The position numbers and the translations under genes are program-made. From Parafilimonas sp. (lineage in GTDB: Bacteria; Bacteroidota; Bacteroidia; Chitinophagales; Chitinophagaceae), in the NCBI GenBank assembly GCA_023251275.1, contig JAHEZC010000004.1, positions 1-22,852 on the forward strand: a stretch of DNA of 22,852 nucleotides, read 5' to 3'. The notes under the pieces are model-generated. The model was not told the DNA's origin, did no database searches, and saw nothing but the letters and a program-made list of their open reading frames with translations. Positions 1 through 8,411 of the stretch are shown here, piece after piece; positions within the stretch are counted from its first letter, which is position 1, and the number at the start of each line of letters is the position of its first letter.

Positions 1-35
1 AATTAATAGGTCAGGTCAGGTAAAAACCGTGGTAA

Positions 36-113
36 ACAAAAAGCCCCGACAAACTTGTCGAGGCTTATGAATATGATAATTCATTACTGGCAATGCCATT
101 ACAAGCCCCGACC
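36..113 (-). promoter_or_regulatory. trp attenuator: antiterminator and terminator
   Basis: Read on the minus strand, GTCGGGGCTT appears twice: at 112-103, inside the end of the leader ORF, and at 50-41. Both copies can pair with the single AAGCCTCGAC at 66-57 (ten pairs, one G-U). Pairing of 66-57 with 50-41 gives a hairpin followed by TTTTTGTTT, an intrinsic terminator. Pairing of 112-103 with 66-57 destroys it. The two folds exclude each other, as in classical transcription attenuation. I did not find a strong partner upstream of the leader-internal copy, so the ribosome itself rather than a 1:2 hairpin may block it. Confidence 0.82.
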
Positions 114-161
114 GGAGTTTGAATGCCACCACCAACGAATATTTATAATTGCTTTCTTCAT
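99..161 (-). CDS. trpL: trp operon leader peptide (attenuator ORF)
   Basis: This is a 20-codon ORF reading MKKAIINIRWWWHSNSGRGL, then TAA. Three consecutive Trp codons (TGG TGG TGG at 134-126) sit in its middle, which is the hallmark of a trp leader peptide; enterobacterial TrpL has two. The last codons and the stop overlap an RNA segment (113-101) able to pair with the 5' arm of the terminator at 41-66. A ribosome stalled at the Trp codons would leave that segment free, while one that reaches the stop would cover it. A TAnnTTTG promoter lies about 35 bases upstream. The structural genes must lie left of the window, so the trp assignment rests on this leader alone. The start is the only ATG in frame, and no Shine-Dalgarno is seen. 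Confidence 0.85.
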   Translation of the reverse strand: MKKAIINIRWWWHSNSGRGL

Positions 162-196
162 TACACTGCGAATTTGAAACAGAAAATTGAATTGGA

Positions 197-225
197 CAAA
201 AATATTTTCAGAATAAATGATCAAA
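197..225 (-). promoter_or_regulatory. promoter of the trp leader
   Basis: On the minus strand TTTG (225-222) is followed after 17 bases by TATTTTTG (204-197). This matches the Bacteroidota primary-sigma pattern of a -33 TTG/TTTG and a -7 TAnnTTTG. It would start transcription near 190, giving a short 5' UTR before the leader ATG at 161. Confidence 0.6.
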
Positions 226-304
226 AGACATAACAAATAGTATCTTAATGCGCTGTTTATCCTTCAATCAACTAATTCGTAAACAATCTGAAAACATTCT
301 TACA

Positions 305-1411
305 ATGTCCACCTTAACTACCAGCCAGGTTTCAAAACGACTGCTTTCACTGGATTTTCTTCGCGGCCTTATCATGGTATTACTGGCGCTTGAAAGCACC
401 GGGTTATATGAGCATCTGTTTGAAGCAACTGACGGCACTATGGCACATGGGTTTTTTCAGCAGTTCTTTCATCATCCGTGGAATGGATTGCGCTTTTGGG
501 ATCTTGTACAGCCTGCATTTATGTTTATGGCCGGTGTATCCATGGCTCTTTCGCTGCACAGGCAGGAGGAGCAGGGAGTGAAATGGTCGTCATCATTCAA
601 AAAGGTGCTGAAACGAAGTGGCTGGTTATTTTTCTGGGGAGTACTCGATTATGCTGTACGCCCTGGTGGTTTATCATTCGAACTGTGGGATGTGCTTACG
701 CAATTATCTTTTACCACGCTTGTTGCCTTTCTCATTTTCCGGTGGAGTGCCAAAGCGCAAATACTGGTATGCATAGGATTACTGTTGCTGACAGAAATGC
801 TGTACAGGTTTACACATGTGCCTGGTTTCGATCAACCATTTACTGACCAGCACAATTTTGGCAATTATATGGATCTTCTTTTAATGAACAAAATCAACGA
901 TGGCGGATGGGTAGCCATCAATTGCATTCCCACCGCAGTGCATACAATTGCCGGAGCAATGGTTGGGAAGTTATTATTGAGTGAAAAACAAAAAATAAAA
1001 CCTCTTTTATTATGGGGCCTGATCTGCCTTATTCTTGGCTTTGGATTAGATTATGCCGGCATTACCCCAATTATTAAACGTATTGCCACTTCTTCATTTA
1101 CGCTTGCCTCTTTAGGATGGTGTTTGTGGTTTTTGGCAGCATCTTACTGGTGGGTAGATATTCGTAACCATAAAAAAAATCTGAAATTCTTTTTGGTAAT
1201 AGGGATGAACTCTATTTTTATTTACCTTTTTTTTGAAATTGTCGGTTCACGCTGGTTCAATGACTATATAAGCGCTATCAGCAATGGCCTAATGGAGATC
1301 ATTCATATACCAGATATGCCGCGAAACATTATCTCTTCACTTTGCATATTTGCATTGGAATGGGGTATATGTTATTTTCTGTACAAGAAGAAGGTATTTC
1401 TGAAAGTATAG
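305..1411 (+). CDS. Membrane acyltransferase-like protein (DUF5009/COG4299, HGSNAT-like)
   Basis: This is a 368-residue polytopic inner-membrane protein with roughly ten hydrophobic segments. The N-terminal LSLDFLRG followed by a membrane helix, and then WNGLRFWDLVQPAFMFMAGV, correspond to the conserved (R/S)xDxxRG and W-G-x-x-x-x-DLVxPxFxFxxG elements of the heparan-alpha-glucosaminide N-acetyltransferase-like family. Members move acetyl groups across or within the membrane, often onto amino sugars, but the substrate here cannot be read from sequence. I chose the ATG at 305 because the sequence between 248 and it is not family-like and the conserved block begins soon after. It is divergent from the trp leader, and no clear promoter was seen for it. 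The distance to the next gene (63 bases) leaves co-transcription open. Confidence 0.75.
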   Translation: MSTLTTSQVSKRLLSLDFLRGLIMVLLALESTGLYEHLFEATDGTMAHGFFQQFFHHPWNGLRFWDLVQPAFMFMAGVSMALSLHRQEEQGVKWSSSFKKVLKRSGWLFFWGVLDYAVRPGGLSFELWDVLTQLSFTTLVAFLIFRWSAKAQILVCIGLLLLTEMLYRFTHVPGFDQPFTDQHNFGNYMDLLLMNKINDGGWVAINCIPTAVHTIAGAMVGKLLLSEKQKIKPLLLWGLICLILGFGLDYAGITPIIKRIATSSFTLASLGWCLWFLAASYWWVDIRNHKKNLKFFLVIGMNSIFIYLFFEIVGSRWFNDYISAISNGLMEIIHIPDMPRNIISSLCIFALEWGICYFLYKKKVFLKV

Positions 1412-1474
1412 AAAAAGTTTTTGCATTTACCGCATAGTTTTATGATTGTGTTAGTTTGATTAAAATGCTATATT

Positions 1475-2080
1475 ATGATAAAGATTTTTTACTGTACCTT
1501 ATTGGTGTTCTTCAGTTTGCACCGTGTTTATGCACAAAATGAAAAAATCCTGCTATCTGATGACTTCAGCAGCAATAACAATAACTGGCTTACCTATACA
1601 GGTAATAAAGTAAGTTACCTGCTATATAACGGGAAATATATTATCGAAAGCAACGATTCGGTGGTTTATCGTGTTGGTGTGCCTGTTTCTCTGGATGCAT
1701 CTAAAAGTTATTCAATTTCGGCTGCTGCTGTACATACAAGCGGAACAGACAACTACGGATATGGGTTATATTTTGGGGCAAAGGACCCAAATAATTGCTT
1801 CATTTTTAGCATAAGCGCAAATGGTTACTACCGCGCTGATGAGGACGTAAACGGAACCTATACAGAACTTGTAAAATGGACGGAAACAACTGCTATAAAA
1901 AAGGGTAATTATGCAGAAAATATATTAAAAATAAAAAAGGAAGGAAGAGAATGGAAATTCTTTGTAAATGATGAACTATTAACTTCCATTCCTGCACAGG
2001 AATTTAAAGGCACCCTCGTGGGCTTTTCAAAAGGAAATGCACAACGGATTGAATTTGATAATTTAAAAGTGATGCAATAA
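1475..2080 (+). CDS. Secreted protein, probable LamG/concanavalin-like fold
   Basis: This is a 201-residue exported protein. Residues 1-20 form a signal peptide ending VYAQ. The mature part opens with a DDFSSNNNNW segment, continues as alternating short beta-like strands, and ends with VGFSKGNAQRIEFDNLKV. That DxFS...W opening and the closing FDNLKV are typical of beta-sandwich (LamG/DUF1080-like) domains in Bacteroidota. No catalytic residues are recognisable, so binding or structural roles are as likely as enzymatic ones. It is convergent with hisB, with only 14 bases between the two stop codons and no recognisable terminator there. Confidence 0.6.
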   Translation: MIKIFYCTLLVFFSLHRVYAQNEKILLSDDFSSNNNNWLTYTGNKVSYLLYNGKYIIESNDSVVYRVGVPVSLDASKSYSISAAAVHTSGTDNYGYGLYFGAKDPNNCFIFSISANGYYRADEDVNGTYTELVKWTETTAIKKGNYAENILKIKKEGREWKFFVNDELLTSIPAQEFKGTLVGFSKGNAQRIEFDNLKVMQ

Positions 2081-2094
2081 TAAACAGGATTAAT

Positions 2095-3243
2095 TTACAA
2101 TACTCCCTTCGTACTCGGGAGATAATTACTCATTGGATCTCTCTTCACTGCCATGCGGATAGCTTTGGCAAATGCTTTAAAAATAGCTTCTATTTTGTGA
2201 TGCTCGTTTTCCCCATTGCATTCAACATTCAGATTGCATTTTGCAGCATCGCTGAATGACTTGAAAAAATGAAAAAACATTTCTGTCGGCATCTCACCGA
2301 TCTTTTCTCTTTTGAATTCCGTTTTCCATACAAGCCAGTTTCGCCCGCCGAAATCAATCAGTACTTTGGCATCCGCTTCATCCATCGGCAAAGCAAAACC
2401 ATACCGTTCCATACCGCGTTTATCTGCAAGCGCTTTTGTAAATGCTTCGCCCAATGCAATACCCACATCTTCAATTGTGTGATGCTCGTCAATATGCAGA
2501 TCGCCTTTTGCATCAATCAATAAATCCATTTTACCATGACGGGCAATTTGCTCCAGCATGTGATCAAAAAAGCCAAGGCCTGTATGAATATTCGCCTTAC
2601 CATTACCGTCAATATTCAATTCAATATAAATTTGGGTTTCATTCGTATTGCGCTCATGTACCACTTTTCTTAACCCAAGTTTCAGGTATTCATAAATATC
2701 TTTCCAGTGAATAGTCTGTAGTGCAACACAGGTTTCCCATCCACCGGAAGGCGGCTCAAAGCTTCTTAATTCCTCTTCACCAAGTGAAGGATCATTCATC
2801 AGCCATATTGCTTTGCAACCGAGGTTACGTGCAAGCACTACATCAGTGATTCGGTCGCCGATTACATAAGAGTTTGCAATATCATATCCGGGATTATCCA
2901 GGTAAGCGGTTAACATGCCGGTATTGGGCTTTCGTGTAGGCGCATTGTCTTTAGGAAGCGTTCTGTCGAAATAAAAACCTGAGAAATGAATGCCTTCATT
3001 GTTAAGACTTTTCGCTACAAAATTTTGTATAGTCCAGAATGTTTCTTCTGGAAAAACTGACGTACCTAATCCATCCTGGTTACTCACCATCACTAATTCA
3101 TAATCGAATTCGGCTGCAATTTTTGCCAGCCACTGAAACATGCCCGGATAAAATTCCAGCTTATCCCAACTGTCAATCTGGTAAGTTGGCGGCGCTTCTT
3201 TGATGAGTGTGCCATCACGATCTATGAAGAGAATGCGTTTCAT
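2095..3243 (-). CDS. hisB: Bifunctional histidinol-phosphatase / imidazoleglycerol-phosphate dehydratase
   Basis: This protein catalyses two histidine-pathway steps: dehydration of imidazoleglycerol phosphate and dephosphorylation of histidinol phosphate. Residues 1-165 are a HAD phosphatase with DRDGTL (D8 and D10), SNQDG near 54-58 and GDRITD near 129-134. Residues ~195-382 are the IGPD domain, with [24 protein letters not shown] and a second [14 protein letters not shown] metal-binding block. The zinc-loop cysteines of E. coli HisB (CxH...CxC before RKP) are absent: here the loop reads [11 protein letters not shown]. The ATG overlaps the stop codon of the DUF4160 gene by one base (TAATG), implying translational coupling. 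hisH, hisA, hisF and hisI do not follow. Length 382 aa is slightly above the E. coli protein. Confidence 0.96.
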   Translation of the reverse strand: MKRILFIDRDGTLIKEAPPTYQIDSWDKLEFYPGMFQWLAKIAAEFDYELVMVSNQDGLGTSVFPEETFWTIQNFVAKSLNNEGIHFSGFYFDRTLPKDNAPTRKPNTGMLTAYLDNPGYDIANSYVIGDRITDVVLARNLGCKAIWLMNDPSLGEEELRSFEPPSGGWETCVALQTIHWKDIYEYLKLGLRKVVHERNTNETQIYIELNIDGNGKANIHTGLGFFDHMLEQIARHGKMDLLIDAKGDLHIDEHHTIEDVGIALGEAFTKALADKRGMERYGFALPMDEADAKVLIDFGGRNWLVWKTEFKREKIGEMPTEMFFHFFKSFSDAAKCNLNVECNGENEHHKIEAIFKAFAKAIRMAVKRDPMSNYLPSTKGVL

Positions 3244-3503
3244 TAAACTAATGGTGCAATTTGTTTAAAAATGCCTCCTTCCTTTGCTATCTTCCAATTC
3301 TCCAAAAGTTCCTCCTGGTGCATTTGTGCCCATTCAATAACCAATCCTAAAACCCTTGGAGGTAAATATCCATCATCAACGGATAATCCATTGATTAAAA
3401 TTTCTGCCTGGTATTCAGCATATTTTGCGTGAAAATGTGGTGGATTATGATCTTTGAAGTAGAAATAAATTACAATTCCAAAGAAACGGCTAACTGAAGG
3501 CAT
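3243..3503 (-). CDS. DUF4160 domain protein
   Basis: This is an 86-residue soluble protein. The N-terminal [19 protein letters not shown] continuing into NPPHFHAKY is the signature of DUF4160, and ELLENWKIA near the C terminus also fits. The family has no established biochemical role, but it commonly occurs next to a DUF2442 gene and has been discussed as part of a toxin-antitoxin-like pair. Here its start overlaps the upstream DUF2442 gene by 14 bases, and its stop overlaps hisB by one base, so the three are almost certainly one transcript. Confidence 0.88.
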   Translation of the reverse strand: MPSVSRFFGIVIYFYFKDHNPPHFHAKYAEYQAEILINGLSVDDGYLPPRVLGLVIEWAQMHQEELLENWKIAKEGGIFKQIAPLV

Positions 3504-3783
3504 ATTTATTTTGTTGTGACATTTCTTTATACTGCTCCCATGTAATACCTTTTATATGCAGATAACAATTAAGTGAATCAATTTCAAGGTAATCATCCCA
3601 TGCTATCGCATCGTTCTCGGGATTAATAAATACCCGATTAAAATAATCACCGTCATCCCATGCTTTAAAAACACCTTTTCCTGCAACGTCACTTAAATCA
3701 TAGATACCTTCAGTTCCATCATTGAATGAAACAAAAATTTTATACTTCTCCAATGCTTTTACGGATATGACTTTAATTCTCAT
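3490..3783 (-). CDS. DUF2442 domain protein
   Basis: This is a 97-residue protein with the DUF2442 layout: short beta strands at the N terminus (KYKIFVSFNDGTEGIYDLSD), then FNRVFINPENDAIAWDDYLEIDSLNCYLHIKG. Many family members end in a DNA-binding-like helix; this one has only a short polar tail. Its 3' end overlaps the DUF4160 gene by 14 bases. A possible TAATTTTG (-7-type) element lies at 3889-3882, overlapping the stop region of the cytochrome gene, so the pair might have its own promoter in addition to read-through. Confidence 0.85.
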   Translation of the reverse strand: MRIKVISVKALEKYKIFVSFNDGTEGIYDLSDVAGKGVFKAWDDGDYFNRVFINPENDAIAWDDYLEIDSLNCYLHIKGITWEQYKEMSQQNKYAFS

Positions 3784-3886
3784 AAAGTAAAATTACAGTT
3801 ACTTTTAAAAATGAGAGCCTCAAATAAATTACCGTATCTATAAGAGACGATCACAACAATAGTTACTATATCACTCCTCCACAAAA

Positions 3887-4297
3887 TTACTTTATTGTTG
3901 CCCGCACTCCTTTCACTTCAGCAGGCGTGACAGCACTTGCTTTATTGCCGAAACTATTTCTTATATAAGTAAGCACGTCTGCAATCTCATTGTCTTTTAG
4001 ATAATCCTGCGCTGCCATATTATTGGAATAATACTTGCCATCAATCAGCACATTTTCAGTTGAACCTTTAAGTACCCAGTTGATAAGTTTTTTCTTATCA
4101 CCGGTTACATACGATGTTTTGATGAGTGGCGGATTGAGTTTCGGCACGCCTCCCCCATCTTTCTGATGACAGGTAAGACAATATTGCTCATAAACTTTCT
4201 CACCTCTTGCCTTGCTTGCCTGCAATTGAGATGATTGCTGAGCAAAAAGATAAATGCACGATACAATAAGCGCAAAAATGATGATTGGTTTTTTCAT
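3887..4297 (-). CDS. Periplasmic c-type cytochrome
   Basis: This is a 136-residue exported monohaem cytochrome c. A signal peptide covers about residues 1-20 (ending LFAQ). The haem-attachment motif CLTCH is at 40-44, and Met94 in SNNMAAQDYL is the likely distal ligand, followed by the usual C-terminal helix DNEIADVLTYIRNSFGN. It starts 9 bases after the sugar dehydrogenase gene, so the two are one unit. The natural inference is that it accepts electrons from the PQQ-type dehydrogenase and passes them to the respiratory chain. Confidence 0.9.
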   Translation of the reverse strand: MKKPIIIFALIVSCIYLFAQQSSQLQASKARGEKVYEQYCLTCHQKDGGGVPKLNPPLIKTSYVTGDKKKLINWVLKGSTENVLIDGKYYSNNMAAQDYLKDNEIADVLTYIRNSFGNKASAVTPAEVKGVRATIK

Positions 4298-4306
4298 TAG
4301 TAAAAA

Positions 4307-5611
4307 TTACCTGCCTGTGTATATAATGCGATAAATAGTTCCCTTCACATCATCCGAGACATACAGCGAACCATCTGGACCTTGTGCAAGTCCGCACGGG
4401 CGATGCTTTGCATCATTGGTACTTTGAATAACATCGGTGCCCGCAAAACCATCAGCAAAAATTTCCCAGTCGCCGTTGGGCTTTCCACCTTTAAAAGGAA
4501 CAAATGCAACAAGGAAACCTTTCTGCGGTTCAGGCGCACGGTTCCACGAACCATGAAATGCGATAAATGCTCCATGCTTATATCTTTCAGGAAACATATT
4601 GCCTGTGTAAAACAATAAACCATTTGGCGCCATGTGTCCCGGAAATGCAACAACAGGATCAATCGCATCTTCGCCCCCTGTCTTTTTTCCATCACCACCA
4701 TATTCTGGAGCTAAAATTTTTTTGTGCTGAATTTCATCGTAATAAATGTATGGCCATCCGCAGTTTGCACCCTGCTTTAATTCATACATACATTCAGCGG
4801 GCAATTCAGCGCTCTGCTTTGAATCGTACAGGTCTGGAAATAAATCGTGTAACTGATCTCTTCCATGCTGCATAACAAATAAAGTATTGTTATCTGTATT
4901 CCAATCAAGCCCGACTACATTCCTCAGTCCTGTGGCATAGCGGATGCCAACACCATAAGTTTGATTCAGTTTATCAGCTTTGAACTCCCAGATACCTCCC
5001 GCAGAATCAAGAATGGGGCAGGGCATTCTGCCGGAAGAACCTTTTGTTCTGTCTTTTTCCTGGCAGGAATTGGAATAAGCGCCGATGTTTACATATATAT
5101 TTCCATTATCATCGAGTACAATGGATTTTGATTCATGCTGATGGCGATCAATCAACCCGGTAACAATTTTTTCAGAATTATCCTGGTTAATCACTTCTCC
5201 TTTTTCATTCAGTTTATACCGGAAAATTTCTGTATTGGATGAAGCATACAGGTAACCATTTTTAATGTAAATTCCCGTGCCGATAAAATTTCCGAAACCT
5301 TTCATTTGCTCAGCTTTTCCATCACCATTTGCATCATGGAGCCAATAAATGCCTTTCCCATTTTTCAGATCGGAAAGCTTTACATAAATATCACCCTCCT
5401 TTGTAACAGCAAGATGTCGGGCTTCTCCCAAACCTTCTGCTGCTTTTAAAGCGCCAAATCCCTGTGGAAGCTTCAGACCAGCATTATCCTTATCCGGCAT
5501 TATACCTGAATATGTATTTTCAGTTTGCGTTGTGTCTTTGTTTTTATTTGCACACGAGGGAATAGAAAAAACAATTACTGAAACCACTAAGAGGAAAAGT
5601 GTTTTTTTCAT
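4307..5611 (-). CDS. PQQ-dependent sugar/sorbosone dehydrogenase-like lipoprotein
   Basis: This is a 434-residue beta-propeller protein of the glucose/sorbosone dehydrogenase family. Family signatures include RNVVGLDWNTDNNTLFVMQHGRD, GANCGWPY, FPGHMAPNGLLFYTG, FHGSWNRAP and CGLAQGPDGSLYVSDD. It likely oxidises an aldose or related compound in the periplasm using PQQ, with the downstream cytochrome as acceptor; the real substrate is not inferable. I start it at 5611 because this ATG opens a clean lipoprotein signal (MKKTLFLLVV..., Cys20 after SIPS). The reading frame stays open upstream to 5779, but that part is not signal-like. The preceding 254 bases, back to the hisC stop, contain no clear TAnnTTTG element or terminator. 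Confidence 0.87.
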   Translation of the reverse strand: MKKTLFLLVVSVIVFSIPSCANKNKDTTQTENTYSGIMPDKDNAGLKLPQGFGALKAAEGLGEARHLAVTKEGDIYVKLSDLKNGKGIYWLHDANGDGKAEQMKGFGNFIGTGIYIKNGYLYASSNTEIFRYKLNEKGEVINQDNSEKIVTGLIDRHQHESKSIVLDDNGNIYVNIGAYSNSCQEKDRTKGSSGRMPCPILDSAGGIWEFKADKLNQTYGVGIRYATGLRNVVGLDWNTDNNTLFVMQHGRDQLHDLFPDLYDSKQSAELPAECMYELKQGANCGWPYIYYDEIQHKKILAPEYGGDGKKTGGEDAIDPVVAFPGHMAPNGLLFYTGNMFPERYKHGAFIAFHGSWNRAPEPQKGFLVAFVPFKGGKPNGDWEIFADGFAGTDVIQSTNDAKHRPCGLAQGPDGSLYVSDDVKGTIYRIIYTGR

Positions 5612-5865
5612 GACAATCTTTTTTAAATGAATAATCGCTTTATAAAAAATGAATTTGAATAACCAACTGCAATTTGAAAAAATAATTATGAACCAGGCAA
5701 AATTGCTGTTATCAACAGTCGTTGCGTCGCACTCTTGTACATTCTGCCCGCTATTCAACATTGGTGCAACCTGCAACACTCTTTATAAACAACCTCAATC
5801 TCAAATATCAGACAACCATTAAATGTTACATCAGCTTAAACCAACCGCAAAATAAATTCTTTCTA

Positions 5866-6930
5866 TTAAGATTTATTGAGTTTTAACCAATCATAAAATG
5901 CATCCACCAACTCAGTATTTTCTTTTTCTGTGCCTACAGTAATACGCAGACAGTCATCACATAGTTTTACATTACTCCTGTCCCTCACCACAATTCCTTT
6001 TGTCAGCAAAAATTCGTACAGTTTTCGTGCCTCTTTGATTTTCACAAGCAGAAAATTAGATTCAGATGGATAAACTTTTTCGACTGACTGAATATTCATC
6101 AAAACCTCGGCAAGTGCATTCCGCATATTCACCAATTCAATCGTCATATTATTTACCCAATCAATTTCATCAAATGCTTTTAAAGCAAGTTCCTGCGTTG
6201 CCTGGCTGATATTATAAGGTGGTTTTATTTTGTTAAGCAAGGCGATAATTTCTTCGGAAGCAAATAAGATTCCCAACCGCAATCCCGCTAATCCCCATGC
6301 TTTGCTGAAGGTATGCATCACCACAAGATTGGGATATTCCGGCAGTTCCTGCAAAAAAGATCGTTGCTTTGAAAAATTGATATAAGCTTCATCAATTACT
6401 ACAATACCATTGAAATTGTTCAATATCATTTCCACATCGTCGCGATGAAATGAATTGCCCGTGGGGTTATTAGGTGAACAGACCCAGATAAGCTTTGTAT
6501 TCTCATCAACAAGATTTTCAAGATGAATTAAATCAAGTTGGAAATTATCAAGCAAGGGCGCTTTACGCACTTCCACATCATTGATGTGCGCACTTACTTC
6601 ATACATGCCGTAAGTAGGCGGACAAATAATGGTATTGTCTCTCCCGGGATTGCAAAAGCAGCGGAATAATAAATCAATACATTCATCGCTTCCATTTCCC
6701 AAAAAAATATTTTCAGCAGGAAAGCCTTTTATTTTGCTGACAGCTTCTTTAAGTTCATGCTGGTATGGATCGGGATAACGGTTATACTTCGATGGCAATG
6801 GCGAGCCCAAACTATTTTCATTGGCATCAAGAAAAATATTTGCTTCTCCTGAAAATTCATCTCTTGCAGAAGAGTAAGGAACAAGGTTTTTAATATTGTC
6901 CCTGACCAATGTATCTAAATTAAAATTCAT
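5866..6930 (-). CDS. hisC: Histidinol-phosphate aminotransferase
   Basis: This 354-residue PLP enzyme (fold type I) converts imidazole acetol phosphate and glutamate to histidinol phosphate. Markers are FLDANENS near the N terminus, RYPDP (51-55), SPNNPTG (152-158), VVIDEAY (177-183), the Schiff-base lysine in TFSKAWGLAGLRLG (Lys210), and a C-terminal LRITVGT with the substrate-binding Arg. Length is normal for the family. It follows hisD after 171 bases that hold a repeat-like inverted sequence. The operon then departs from plain his order: the next genes are not histidine genes. Confidence 0.96.
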   Translation of the reverse strand: MNFNLDTLVRDNIKNLVPYSSARDEFSGEANIFLDANENSLGSPLPSKYNRYPDPYQHELKEAVSKIKGFPAENIFLGNGSDECIDLLFRCFCNPGRDNTIICPPTYGMYEVSAHINDVEVRKAPLLDNFQLDLIHLENLVDENTKLIWVCSPNNPTGNSFHRDDVEMILNNFNGIVVIDEAYINFSKQRSFLQELPEYPNLVVMHTFSKAWGLAGLRLGILFASEEIIALLNKIKPPYNISQATQELALKAFDEIDWVNNMTIELVNMRNALAEVLMNIQSVEKVYPSESNFLLVKIKEARKLYEFLLTKGIVVRDRSNVKLCDDCLRITVGTEKENTELVDAFYDWLKLNKS

Positions 6931-7033
6931 GATTTCCGCTGCAGATATTTAATTGTGTTTGGTTGGTTTTGAAATATCTTTTTCGTAAACCGTCAGACGT
7001 CAAACCTGAAATGTGAAATTGTATAATTTTTTT

Positions 7034-7093
7034 ATGACTATCCGCCTAATCCGTGTTATCCGTGTTCTTTTTTACCAAATAACGGATAGTCAT
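7034..7093. repeat. Intergenic inverted repeat with inner direct repeats (hisD-hisC gap)
   Basis: ATGACTATCCG (7034-7044) and CGGATAGTCAT (7083-7093) are perfect 11-base inverted arms around 38 bases. The interior contains two tandem copies of ATCCGTGTT. The hairpin is not followed by a U-run on the minus strand, so it does not look like a terminator of the his transcript. It resembles a mobile intergenic repeat unit; genome copy number is unknown. Confidence 0.5.
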
Positions 7094-7101
7094 CTAATTT
7101 T

Positions 7102-8379
7102 TTATTCACCCATTCTCACTTTTACTGCATTTGCATGAGCATGCAACCCCTCTGCTTCGGCCATTGTAACTACCGCATCTGAAATCTCGTGCAATCCTTC
7201 CTGTGTAAGCTTTTGATAAGTTATTTTTTTTACAAAACTATCTATACTCACACCACTGTATGATTTTGCAAAGCCATTTGTGGGCAAAACATGATTGGTG
7301 CCGCTTGCATAATCACCCACACTTTCAGGAGAATAATTACCGAGAAAAACGGAACCTGCATTGCTGATCTTTGATGCAATGACCTCATCATCGTTGCACG
7401 AAATAATTAAATGCTCAGGTGCATATTCATTTACTAAATCAATTGCTTCGCTAATAGTTTTTACCAAAATAATTTTACTATTCTCCAATGCTTTTGCTGC
7501 AGTTTCTTTGCGGGGAAGTTTATCCAATTGCCTGCTTACTTCAGCAATTACATTTTCAACAATTATAGCAGAAGTGCAAACCAGCATTACCTGGCTATCT
7601 GGTCCATGCTCTGCCTGTGACAAAAGATCTGCAGCAATGAAGGAAGCATTCGCTGTTTCATCGGCAAGCACACAAACTTCGCTGGGGCCGGCAGGCATAT
7701 CTATCGCGATGCCGTCCTGTTGCACTATTTGTTTGGCACAGGTCACGTATTGATTACCGGGTCCAAAAACTTTATACACTTTAGGAATTGTTGCTGTGCC
7801 ATAAGCCATGGCGGCAATAGCCTGTACGCCGCCTACTTTAAATATTTGGGTAATGCCGGCGAGTTGAGCGGCAAATAAAATCGCAGGATGCAATTTTCCA
7901 TTTTTTCCGGGTGGCGAACATAAAATAATTTCTTTGCAGCCTGCAATTTGTGCTGGAATACCAAGCATTAAAATCGTTGAAAATAGCGGGGCAGTGCCTC
8001 CGGGAATATACAGACCCACTTTTTGAATCGCCACATTTTTCTGCCAGCAAGAAATACCCGGCATCGTTTCGATAGTCCCAGGCTTATTTAATTGATGCTG
8101 ATGGAATGTCCTGATATTTTTCGCAGCAGTTTGTATCGCTTTTTTTAATTTTTCAGGCATTAATGCCGATGCATTTTTAATTTCTTCATCATTGACAGAA
8201 AAATCATCCAGTTCTGCCCCATCAAACTGTTTTGTAAATTTTCTAACAGCCATGTCTCCTTCCTGCTTTACTTCATCCAAAATAAGCTTTACCTGCAGGT
8301 ATAAAGCAGATGAATCAATAACAGGTCTTTCAACTATTTCCTGCCATTTATCCTTTCCCGGATAATGATACAATTTCAT
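7102..8379 (-). CDS. hisD: Histidinol dehydrogenase
   Basis: This 425-residue enzyme catalyses the last two steps of histidine synthesis, the NAD-dependent oxidation of histidinol to histidine. Characteristic segments are GGVQAIAAMAYGT, VFGPGNQYV, DMPAGPSEV, LLSQAEHGPDSQ (Zn ligands Gln and His), VGDYASGTNHVLPT (Zn ligand Asp and catalytic His region) and the C-terminal EGLHAHA with a further His ligand. Length is typical. It begins 32 bases after the hisG stop on the same strand, consistent with one transcript from the his attenuator. Confidence 0.97.
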   Translation of the reverse strand: MKLYHYPGKDKWQEIVERPVIDSSALYLQVKLILDEVKQEGDMAVRKFTKQFDGAELDDFSVNDEEIKNASALMPEKLKKAIQTAAKNIRTFHQHQLNKPGTIETMPGISCWQKNVAIQKVGLYIPGGTAPLFSTILMLGIPAQIAGCKEIILCSPPGKNGKLHPAILFAAQLAGITQIFKVGGVQAIAAMAYGTATIPKVYKVFGPGNQYVTCAKQIVQQDGIAIDMPAGPSEVCVLADETANASFIAADLLSQAEHGPDSQVMLVCTSAIIVENVIAEVSRQLDKLPRKETAAKALENSKIILVKTISEAIDLVNEYAPEHLIISCNDDEVIASKISNAGSVFLGNYSPESVGDYASGTNHVLPTNGFAKSYSGVSIDSFVKKITYQKLTQEGLHEISDAVVTMAEAEGLHAHANAVKVRMGE

Positions 8380-8411
8380 TTTAAATTATTTTTTACGCTC
8401 ACGTTTGTCGG

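Noticed and set aside
5612..5779. N-terminal extension of the sugar dehydrogenase frame
   Set aside because: The frame is open by chance; the lipoprotein signal peptide begins at the ATG at 5611 and the extension is not family-like.
7034..7093. Hairpin as a terminator between hisD and hisC
   Set aside because: A 38-base loop and no U-run following the stem on the minus strand.
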